Shown here: piece by piece, positions 21,101 to 33,100 of the stretch | Numbering within the stretch: position 1 is the first letter of the stretch | How the letters are laid out: every line of letters begins with the position of its first letter | From: Aurelia coerulea | Lineage: Eukaryota; Cnidaria; Scyphozoa; Semaeostomeae; Ulmaridae | Direction: 5' to 3' | NCBI GenBank assembly: GCA_039566865.1 | Contig: CM076943.1 | Location: forward strand, 45,516,663-45,580,662 | Length of the DNA: 64,000 bases | Position numbers and translations under genes: made by a program | Notes under the pieces: model-generated | Told to the model about the DNA's origin: nothing | Databases searched by the model: none | Seen by the model: only the letters and a program-made list of their open reading frames with translations

Positions 21101-24100
21101 TTTTAAGAGACGTTAGGTGCTTATAACGAAAGAAGAAGGGAAAATCTACACATCTGCCAGGGGCATTTAGTTTATTTGGTTCAAAAGCCGGCTGGGAAGC
21201 GATTCAATTCTCTTATTTTTTTTGGTGTGATTAAAGCACTTACTGCTCAGCTTCTGAACTAAAGAAATAAAATACCCGATACAGATGTGTGGACATATCC
21301 TTCTTCTCACGATATATCCTCATGTTTGTTCTTAATAACAATTTTTGGAATGCACAACGAGCGCGCAAGCTACTTCAGCTTCACATATATCTTTGCGGCT
21401 TTGTTTGTTTTGAATCACTGGTTGAGAGAATTTCCTTTGTCTGTGATTACTAATTGCTTTGAATTGCGGTGTCAATCAAAAGCAATTCATACTATTGTCT
21501 TACAAAATCTGTCCTTGTTGTCATAGAATTTTATACCCACCTCTTTATGCTGATTTAAAGATTTGAAACGTATGCTCTTGTTCATTCCAGCAAAATGCAT
21601 GTACTCGATGGAATGTAAAATTGACAATAAGTGGAAAAATCAAATAACTATCTTACCTGGTCATGGGTGCAATAGTTGAGCATGAGAACGCCACCAGGTT
21701 TCAAAACTCGTTGTGCAGATTTCATTGCAGATTTCAAGTTTGCAAATTCACTTGAGGGTGTGTCAATGTGATGCAGAACCAGTACAAAAATAACCACATC
21801 AAATGCATTGTCTTCAAATGGAATATTCGGTAAGATATCTTGCTTCATTTCGCCAACCTTGCCCTTCTCAATATAACCTGCAAGCTTCTTCTTGGCCTGT
21901 TCCAGCATGCCTTCGCTTGCATCAAAACAAGAAACCTTGCCGATGCCATTATCGAGAAATGCCTTGGAATAATTGCCAGTGCCACAGCCTGCATCTAAAA
22001 GATGGACCTGCAAGAAACAACTGTTTTCATTTTTTACATTCCAACAACAATTTACAATACAAATGTACTAGTTACACTACTTACAAAATACTTAGCGACC
22101 CAACAAGGACGATTATACCATAGATACCATACCATAAAGTGCAAAATATTACCGGTTGAGTTAACAAAAAGAATCCCTGTTTGAAAGGTCATGGCTACCT
22201 GGATATCAAGAGAATTATATCGGTGATTACAGTATATACATACATACCGGGTGTCCCAAAAAGATGTACACTGTAATACAGATTTGGTTGACTCCAGCGT
22301 TCTGAAAGCTTTAATAAATGGCTAATCATTCACAAAATGTTCCTTGATAGTCAACTTGAACATAGATACCTCTTTTGTTCGTATTGGTACTTTGAGAGCA
22401 GAAATATCAATATTAAAAGTTCAAATTTGCATCCACCTCCAAACCAGGGCTTTGGCGTTTTAGCCTGAACAAATTCTTGAAGCAAAGCTAAGAAATCGAC
22501 ATGTCCTTTGATGAAATGTGGAAAAACCTTTGATCATATTATATTCTGTTTGCTAGAATATTACCGGTTGAGTTAACAAAAAGAATCCCTGTTTGAAAGG
22601 TCATGGCTACCTGGATATCAAGAGAATTATATCGGCGAATATGTACTGGGTGTTCCAAATAAACAAAATGGCCGACCGCTAGTTTCAGTGATCGGGGAAA
22701 TTTGGTCTCCTGAAGGTCATAGCTCCATCATTTTTCAACAGATTTTCATGGAGATTGTGGCAAACTTTAATTGGACATCTGAAGAGTACCATCATGCAAA
22801 AGTTTGGCGAGAATCATTTGCTGTTTTGTCGCAATCTTCAGACAAACGGGGCACAATTTTTTTGGGACACCCTGTAGATAAAAATGTATACAAATTTGGT
22901 TGACTCCAGCGTCGTGAATTTAGCTTTAATAAATGGTTGATCCATCTCAAAATGTTCTTCGATAATTAACTTGAATATAGATAAAAATGTATACAAATTT
23001 GGTTGACTCCAGCGTCGTGAATTTAGCTTTAATAAATGGTTAATCCATCTCAAAATGTTCTTCGATAATTAACTTGAATATAAATAAAAATGTATACAAA
23101 TTTGGTTGACTCCAGCGTCGTGAATTTAGCTTTAATAAATGGTTAATCCATCTCAAAATGTTCTTCGATAATTAACTTGAATATAGATAAAAATGTATAC
23201 AAATTTGGTTGACTCCAGCGTCGTGAATTTAGCTTTAATAAATGGTTAATCCATCTCAAAATGTTCTTCGATAATTAACTTGAATATAGATAAAAATGTA
23301 TACAAATTTGGTTGACTCCAGCGTCGTGAATTTAGCTTTAATAAATGGTTAATCCATCTCAAAATGTTCTTCGATAATTAACTTGAATATAGATAAAAAT
23401 GTATACAAATTTGGTTGACTCCAGCGTCGTGAATTTAGCTTTAATAAATGGTTAATCCATCTCAAAATGTTCTTCGATAATCAACTTGAATATAGATAAA
23501 AATGTATACAAATTTGGTTGACTCCAGCGTCGTGAATTTAGCTTTAATAAATGGTTAATCCATCTCAAAATGTTCTTCGATAATTAACTTGAATATAGAT
23601 AAAAATGTATACAAATTTGGTTGACTCCAGCGTCGTGAATTTAGCTTTAATAAATGGTTAATCCATCTCAAAATGTTCTTCGATAATTAACTTGAATATA
23701 GATAAAAATGTATACAAATTTGGTTGACTCCAGCGTCGTGAATTTAGCTTTAATAAATGGTTAATCCATCTCAAAATGTTCTTCGATAATTAACTTGAAT
23801 ATAGATAAAAATGTATACAAATTTGGTTGACTCCAGCGTCGTGAATTTAGCTTTAATAAATGGTTAATCCATCTCAAAATGTTCTTCGATAATTAACATG
23901 AATATAGATAAAAATGTATACAAATTTGGTTGACTCCAGCGTCGTGAATTTAGCTTTAATAAATGGTTAATCCATCTCAAAATGTTCTTCGATAATTAAC
24001 ATGAATATAGATAAAAATGTATACAAATTTGGTTGACTCCAGCGTCGTGAATTTAGCTTTAATAAATGGTTAATCCATCTCAAAATGTTCTTCGATAATT

Positions 24101-27100
24101 AACTTGAATATAGATAAAAATGTATACAAATTTGGTTGACTCCAGTGTCGTGAATTTAGCTTTAATAAATGGTTAATCCATCTCAAAATGTTCTTCGATA
24201 ATTAACTTGAATATAGATATAAATGTATACAAATTTGGTTGACTGCAGCGTCGTGAATTTAGCTTTAATAAATGGTTAATCCATCTCAAAATGTTCTTCG
24301 ATAATTAACTTGAATATAGATAAAAATGTATACAAATTTGGTTGACTCCAGCGTCGTGAATTTAGCTTTAATAAATGGTTAATCCATCTCAAAATGTTCT
24401 TCGATAATTAACTTGAATATAGATAAAAATGTATACAAATTTGGTTGACTCCAGCGTCGTGAATTTAGCTTTAATAAATGGTTAATCCATCTCAAAATGT
24501 TCTTCGATAATTAACTTGAATATAGATAAAAATGTATACAAATTTGGTTGACTCCAGCGTCGTGAATTTAGCTTTAATAAATGGTTAATCCATCTCAAAA
24601 TGTTCTTCGATAATTAACTTGAATATAGATAAAAATGTATACAAATTTGGTTGACTCCAGCGTCGTGAATTTAGCTTTAATAAATGGTTAATCCATCTCA
24701 AAATGTTCTTCGATAATTAACTTGAATATAGATAAAAATGTATACAAATTTGGTTGACTCCAGCGTCGTGAATTTAGCTTTAATAAATGGTTAATCCATC
24801 TCAAAATGTTCTTCGATAATTAACTTGAATATAGATAAAAATGTATACAAATTTGGTTGACTCCAGCGTCGTGAATTTAGCTTTAATAAATGGCTAATCA
24901 TTCACAAAATGTTCTTCGATAATTAACTTGAATATAGATAAAAATGTATACAAATTTGGTTGACTCCAGCGTCGTGAATTTAGCTTTAATAAATGGTTAA
25001 TCCATCTCAAAATGTTCTTCGATAATTAACTTGAATATAGATAAAAATGTATACAAATTTGGTTGACTCCAGCGTCGTGAATTTAGCTTTAATAAATGGT
25101 TAATCCATCTCAAAATGTTCTTCGATAATTAACTTGAATATAGATATAAATGTATACAAATTTGGTTGACTGCAGCGTCGTGAATTTAGCTTTAATAAAT
25201 GGTTAATCCATCTCAAAATGTTCTTCGATAATTAACTTGAATATAGATAAAAATGTATACAAATTTGGTTGACTCCAGCGTCGTGAATTTAGCTTTAATA
25301 AATGGTTAATCCATCTCAAAATGTTCTTCGATAATTAACTTGAATATAGATATAAATGTATACAAATTTGGTTGACTGCAGCGTCGTGAATTTAGCTTTA
25401 ATAAATGGTTAATCCATCTCAAAATGTTCTTCGATAATTAACTTGAATATAGATAAAAATGTATACAAATTTGGTTGACTCCAGCGTCGTGAATTTAGCT
25501 TTAATAAATGGTTAATCCATCTCAAAATGTTCTTCGATAATTAACTTGAATATAGATAAAAATGTATACAAATTTGGTTGACTCCAGCGTCGTGAATTTA
25601 GCTTTAATAAATGGCTAATCATTCACAAAATGTTCTTCGATAATTAACTTGAATATATATAAAAATGTATACAAATTTGGTTCACTCCAGCGTCGTGAAT
25701 TTAGCTTTAATAAATGGTTAATCCATCTCAAAATGTTCTTCGATAATTAACTTGAATATAGATAAAAATGTATACAAATTTGGTTGACTCCAGCGTCGTG
25801 AATTTAGCTTTAATAAATGGTTAATCCATCTCAAAATGTTCTTCGATAATTAACTTGAATATAGATAAAAATGTATACAAATTTGGTTGACTCCAGCCTC
25901 GTGAATTTAGCTTTAATAAATGGCTAATCATTCACAAAATGTTCTTCGATAATTAACTTGAATATAGATAAAAATGTATACAAATTTGGTTCACTCCAGC
26001 GTCGTGAATTTAGCTTTAATAAATGGTTAATCCATCTCAAAATGTTCTTCGATAATTAACTTGAATATAGATAAAAATGTATACAAATTTGGTTGACTCC
26101 AGCGTCGTGAATTTAGCTTTAATAAATGGTTAATCCATCTCAAAATGTTCTTCGATAATTAACTTGAATATAGATAAAAATGTATACAAATTTGGTTGAC
26201 TCCAGTGTCGTGAATTTAGCTTTAATAAATGGTTAATCCATCTCAAAATGTTCTTCGATAATTAACTTGAATATAGATAAAAATGTATACAAATTTGGTT
26301 GACTCCAGCGTCGTGAATTTAGCTTTAATAAATGGTTAATCCATCTCAAAATGTTCTTCGATAATTAACTTGAATATAGATAAAAATGTATACAAATTTG
26401 GTTGACTCCAGCGTCGTGAATTTAGCTTTAATAAATGGTTAATCCATCTCAAAATGTTCTTCGATAATTAACTTGAATATAGATAAAAATGTATACAAAT
26501 TTGGTTGACTCCAGCGTCGTGAATTTAGCTTTAATAAATGGTTAATCCATCTCAAAATGTTCTTCGATAATTAACTTGAATATAGATAAAAAATGTATAC
26601 AAATTTGGTTGACTCCAGCGTCGTGAATTTAGCTTTAATAAATGGTTAATCCATCTCAAAATGTTCTTCGATAATTAACTTGAATATAGATAAAAATGTA
26701 TACAAATTTGGTTGACTCCAGCGTCGTGAATTTAGCTTTAATAAATGGTTAATCCATCTCAAAATGTTCTTCGATAATTAACTTGAATATAGATAAAAAT
26801 GTATACAAATTTGGTTGACTCCAGCGTCGTGAATTTAGCTTTAATAAATGGTTAATCCATCTCAAAATGTTCTTCGATAATTAACTTGAATATAGATAAA
26901 AATGTATACAAATTTGGTTGACTCCAGCGTCGTGAATTTAGCTTTAATAAATGGTTAATCCATCTCAAAATGTTCTTCGATAATTAACTTGAATATAGAT
27001 AAAAATGTATACAAATTTGGTTGACTCCAGCGTCGTGAATTTAGCTTTAATAAATGGTTAATCCATCTCAAAATGTTCTTCGATAATTAACTTGAATATA

Positions 27101-30100
27101 GATAAAAATGTATACAAATTTGGTTGACTCCAGTGTCGTGAATTTAGCTTTAATAAATGGTTAATCCATCTCAAAATGTTCTTCGATAATTAACTTGAAT
27201 ATAGATAAAAATGTATACAAATTTGGTTGACTCCAGTGTCGTGAATTTAGCTTTAATAAATGGTTAATCCATCTCAAAATCTTCTTCGATAATTAACTTG
27301 AATATAGATAAAAATGTATACAAATTTGGTTGACTCCAGCGTCGTGAATTTAGCTTTAATAAATGGTTAATCCATCTCAAAATGTTCTTCGGTAATTAAC
27401 TTGAATATAGATAAAAATGTATACAAATTTGGTTGACTCCAGCGTCGTGAATTTAGCTTTAATAAATGGTTAATCCATCTCAAAATGTTCTTCGATAATT
27501 AACTTGAATATAGATAAAAATGTATACAAATTTGGTTGACTCCAGCGTCGTGAATTTAGCTTTAATAAATGGTTAATCCATCTCAAAATGTTCTTCGATA
27601 ATTAACTTTAATATAGATAAAAAATGTATACAAATTTGGTTGACTCCAGCGTCGTGAATTTAGCTTTAATAAATGGTTAATCCATCTCAAAATGTTCTTC
27701 GATAATTAACTTGAATATAGATAAAAATGTATACAAATTTGGTTGACTCCAGCGTCGTGAATTTAGCTTTAATAAATGGTTAATCCATCTCAAAATGTTC
27801 TTCGATAATTAACTTGAATATAGATAAAAATGTATACAAATTTGGTTCACTCCAGCGTCGTGAATTTAGCTTTAATAAATGGTTAATCCATCTCAAAATG
27901 TTCTTCGATAATTAACTTGAATATAGATAAAAATGTATACAAATTTGGTTGACTCCAGCGTCGTGAATTTAGCTTTAATAAATGGTTAATCCATCTCAAA
28001 ATGTTCTTCGATAATTAACTTGAATATAGATAAAAATGTATACAAATTTGGTTGACTCGAGCGTCGTGAATTTAGCTTTAATAAATGGATAATCCATCTC
28101 AAAATGTTCTTCGATAATTAACTTGAATATAGATGAAAATGTATACAAATTTGGTTGACTCCAGCGTCGTGAATTTAGCTTTAATAAATGGTTAATCCAT
28201 CTCAAAATGTTCTTCGATAATTAACTTGAATATAGATAAAAATGTATACAAATTTGGTTGACTCCAGCGTCGTGAATTTAGCTTTAATAAATGGTTAATC
28301 CATCTCAAAATGTTCTTCGATAATTAACTTGAATATAGATAAAAATGTATACAAATTTGGTTGACTCCAGCGTCGTGAATTTAGCTTTAATAAATGGTTA
28401 ATCCATCTCAAAATGTTCTTCGATAATTAACTTGAATATAGATAAAAATGTATACAAATTTGGTTGACTCCAGCGTCGTGAATTTAGCTTTAATAAATGG
28501 TTAATCCATCTCAAAATGTTCTTCGATAATTAACTTGAATATAGATAAAAATGTATACAAATTTGGTTCACTCCAGCGTCGTGAATTTAGCTTTAATAAA
28601 TGGTTAATCCATCTCAAAATGTTCTTCGATAATTAACTTGAATATAGATAAAAATGTATACAAATTTGGTTGACTCCAGCGTCGTGAATTTAGCTTTAAT
28701 AAATGGTTAATCCATCTCAAAATGTTCTTCGATAATTAACTTGAATATAGATAAAAATGTATACAGATTTGGTTGACTCCAGCGTCGTGAATTTAGCTTA
28801 AATAAATGGCTAATCCATCTCAAAATGTTCTTCGATAATTAACTTGAATATAGATAAAAATGTATACAAATTTGGTTGACTCCAGCGTCGTGAATTTAGC
28901 TTTAATAAATGGTTAATCCATCTCAAAATGTTCTTCGATAATCAACTTGAATATAGATAAAAATGTAAACAAATTTGGTTGACTCCAGCGTCGTGAATTT
29001 AGCTTTAATAAATGGTTAATCCATCTCAAAATGTTCTTCGATAATTAACTTGAATATAGATAAAAATGTATACAAATTTGGTTGACTCCAGCGTCGTGAA
29101 TTTAGCTTTAATAAATGGTTAATCCATCTCAAAATGTTCTTCGATAATTAACTTGAATATAGATAAAAATGTATACAAATTTGGTTGACTCCAGCGTCGT
29201 GAATTTAGCTTTAATAAATGGTTAATCCATCTCAAAATGTTCTTCGATAATTAACTTGAATATAGATAAAAATGTATACAAATTTGGTTGACTCCAGCGT
29301 CGTGAATTTAGCTTTAATAAATGGTTAATCCATCTCAAAATGTTCTTCGATAATTAACTTGAATATAGATAAAAATGTATACAAATTTGGTTGACTCGAG
29401 CGTCGTGAATTTAGCTTTAATAAATGGTTAATCCATCTCAAAATGTTCTTCGATAATTAACTTCAATATAGATAAAAATGTATACAAATTTGGTTGACTC
29501 CAGCGTCGTGAATTTAGCTTTAATAAATGGTTAATCCATCTCAAAATGTTCTTCGATAATTAACTTGAATATAGATAAAAATGTATACAAATTTGGTTGA
29601 CTCCAGCGTCGTGAATTTAGCTTTAATAAATGGTTAATCCATCTCAAAATGTTCTTCGATAATTAACTTGAATATAGATAAAAATGTATACAAATTTGGT
29701 TGACTCCAGCGTCGTGAATTTAGCTTTAATAAATGGTTAATCCATCTCAAAATGTTCTTCGATAATTAACTTGAATATAGATAAAAATGTATACAAATTT
29801 GGTTGACTCCAGCGTCGTGAATTTAGCTTTAATAAATGGTTAATCCATCTCAAAATGTTCTTCGATAATTAACTTGAATATAGATAAAAATGTATACAAA
29901 TTTGGTTGACTCCAGCGTCGTGAATTTAGCTTTAATAAATGGTTAATCCATCTCAAAATGTTCTTCGATAATTAACATTAATATAGATAAAAATGTATAC
30001 AAATTTGGTTGACTCCAGCGTCGTGAATTTAGCTTTAATAAATGGTTAATCCATCTCAAAATGTTCTTCGATAATTAACTTGAATATAGATAAAAATGTA

Positions 30101-33100
30101 TACAAATTTGGTTGACTCCAGCGTCGTGAATTTAGCTTTAATAAATGGTTAATCCATCTCAAAATGTTCTTCGATAATTAACTTGAATATAGATAAAAAT
30201 GTATACAAATTTGGTTGACTCCAGCGTCGTGAATTTAGCTTTAATAAATGGTTAATCCATCTCAAAATGTTCTTCGATAATTAACTTGAATATAGATAAA
30301 AATGTATACAAATTTGGTTGACTCCAGCGTCGTGAATTTAGCTTTAATAAATGGTTAATCCATCTCAAAATGTTCTTCGATAATTAACTTGAATATAGAT
30401 AAAAATGTATACAAATTTGGTTGACTCCAGCGTCGTGAATTTAGCTTTAATAAATGGTTAATCCATCTCAAAATGTTCTTCGATAATTAACTTGAATATA
30501 GATAAAAATGTATACAAATTTGGTTGACTCCAGCGTCGTGAATTTAGCTTTAATAAATGGTTAATCCATCTCAAAATGTTCTTCGATAATTAACTTGAAT
30601 ATAGATAAAAATGTATACAAATTTGGTTGACTCCAGCGTCGTGAATTTAGCTTTAATAAATGGTTAATCCATCTCAAAATGTTCTTCGATAATTAACTTG
30701 AATATAGATAAAAATGTATACAAATTTGGTTGACTCCAGCGTCGTGAATTTAGCTTTAATAAATGGTTAATCCATCTCAAAATGTTCTTCGATAATTAAC
30801 TTGAATATAGATAAAAATGTATACAAATTTGGTTGACTCCAGCGTCGTGAATTTAGCTTTAATAAATGGTTAATCCATCTCAAAATGTTCTTCGATAATT
30901 AACTTGAATATAGATAAAAATGTATACAAATTTGGTTGACTCCAGCGTCGTGAATTTAGCTTTAATAAATGGTTAATCCATCTCAAAATAATCTTCGATA
31001 ATCAACTTGAATATAGATAAAAATGTATACAAATTTGGTTGACTCCAGCGTCGTGAATTTAGCTTTAATAAATGGTTAATCCATCTCAAAATGTTCTTCG
31101 ATAATTAACTTGAATATAGATAAAAATGTATGCAAATTTGGTTGACTCCAGCGTCGTGAATTTAGCTTTAATAAATGGTTAATCCATCTCAAAATGTTCT
31201 TCGATAATTAACTTGAATATAGATAAAAATGTATACAAATTTGGTTGACTCCAGCGTCGTGAATTTAGCTTTAATAAATGGTTAATCCATCTCAAAATGT
31301 TCTTCGATAATCAACTTGAATATAGATAAAAATGTATACAAATTTGGTTGACTCCAGCGTCGTGAATTTAGCTTTAATAAATGGTTAATCCATCTCAAAA
31401 TGTTCTTCGATAATTAACTTGAATATAGATATAAATGTATACAAATTTGGTTGACTCCAGCGTCGTGAATTTAGCTTTAATAAATGGTTAATCCATCTCA
31501 AAATGTTCTTCGATAATTAACTTGAATATAGATAAAAATGTATACAAATTTGGTTGACTCCAGCGTCGTGAATTTAGCTTTAATAAATGGTTAATCCATC
31601 TCAAAATGTTCTTCGATAATTAACTTGAATATAGATAAAAATGTATACAAATTTGGTTGACTCCAGCGTCGTGAATTTAGCGTTAATAAATGGTTAATCC
31701 ATCTCAAAATGTTCTTCGATAATCAACTTGAATGTAGATAAAAATGTATACAAATTTGGTTGACTCCAGCGTCGTGAATTTAGCTTTAATAAATGGTTAA
31801 TCCATCTCAAAATGTTCTTCGATAATTAACTTGAATATAGATAAAAATGTATACAAATTTGGTTGACTCCAGCGTCGTGAATTTAGCTTTAATAAATGGT
31901 TAATCCATCTCAAAATGTTCTTCGATAATTAACTTGAATATAGATAAAAATGTATACAAATTTGGTTGACTCCAGCGTCGTGAATTTAGCTTTAATAAAT
32001 GGTTAATCCATCTAAAAATGTTCTTCGATAATTAACTTGAATATAGATAAAAATGTATACAAATTTGGTTGACTCCAGCGTCGTGAATTTAGCTTTAATA
32101 AAGGGTTAATCCATCTCAAAATGTTCTTCGATAATCAACTTGAATATAGATAAAAATGTATACAAATTTGGTTGACTCCAGCGTCGTGAATTTAGCTTTA
32201 ATAAATGGTTAATCCATCTCAAAATGTTCTTCGATAATTAACTTGAATATAGATAAAAATGTATACAAATTTGGTTGACTCCAGCGTCGTGAATTTAGCT
32301 TTCATAAATGGTTAATCCATCTCAAAATGTTCTTCGATAATTAACTTGAATATAGATAAAAATGTATACAAATTTGGTTGACTCCAGCGTCGTGAATTTA
32401 GCTTTAATAAATGTTCCATCTCATCCCATCCATCCCATCCATCTCAAAATGTTCTTCGATAATTAACTTGAATATAGATAAAAATGTATACAAATTTGGT
32501 TCACTCCAGCGTTGTGAATTTAGCTTTAATAAATGGTTAATCCATCTCAAAATGTTCTTCGATAATTAACTTGAATATAGATAAAAATGTATACAAATTT
32601 GGTTGACTCCAGCGTCGTGAATTTAGCTTTAATAAATGGTTAATCCATCTCAAAATGTTCTTCGATAATTAACTTGAATATAGATAAAAATGTATACAAA
32701 TTTGGTTGACTCCAGCGTCGTGAATTTAGCTTTAATAAATGGTTAATCCATCTCAAAATGTTCTTCGATAATTAACTTGAATATAGATAAAAATGTATAC
32801 AAATTTGGTTGACTCCAGCGTCGTGAATTTAGCTTTGATAAATGGCTAATCATTCACAAAATGTTCTTCGATAATTAACTTGAATATAGATAAAAATGTA
32901 TACAAATTTGGTTGACTCCAGCGTCGTGAATTTAGCTTTAATAAATGGTTAATCCATCTCAAAATGTTCTTCGATAATTAACTTGAATATAGATAAAAAT
33001 GTATACAAATTTGGTTGACTCCAGCGTCGTGAATTTAGCTTTAATAAATGGTTAATCCATCTCAAAATGTTCTTCGATAATTAACTTGAATATAGATAAA

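Noticed and set aside
22838..28205. Minus-strand ORFs within the satellite (RWINHLLKLNSRRWSQPNLY)
   Set aside because: They are frame readings of the repeat. A 103-bp unit shifts frame each copy and stops recur; no independent coding evidence.
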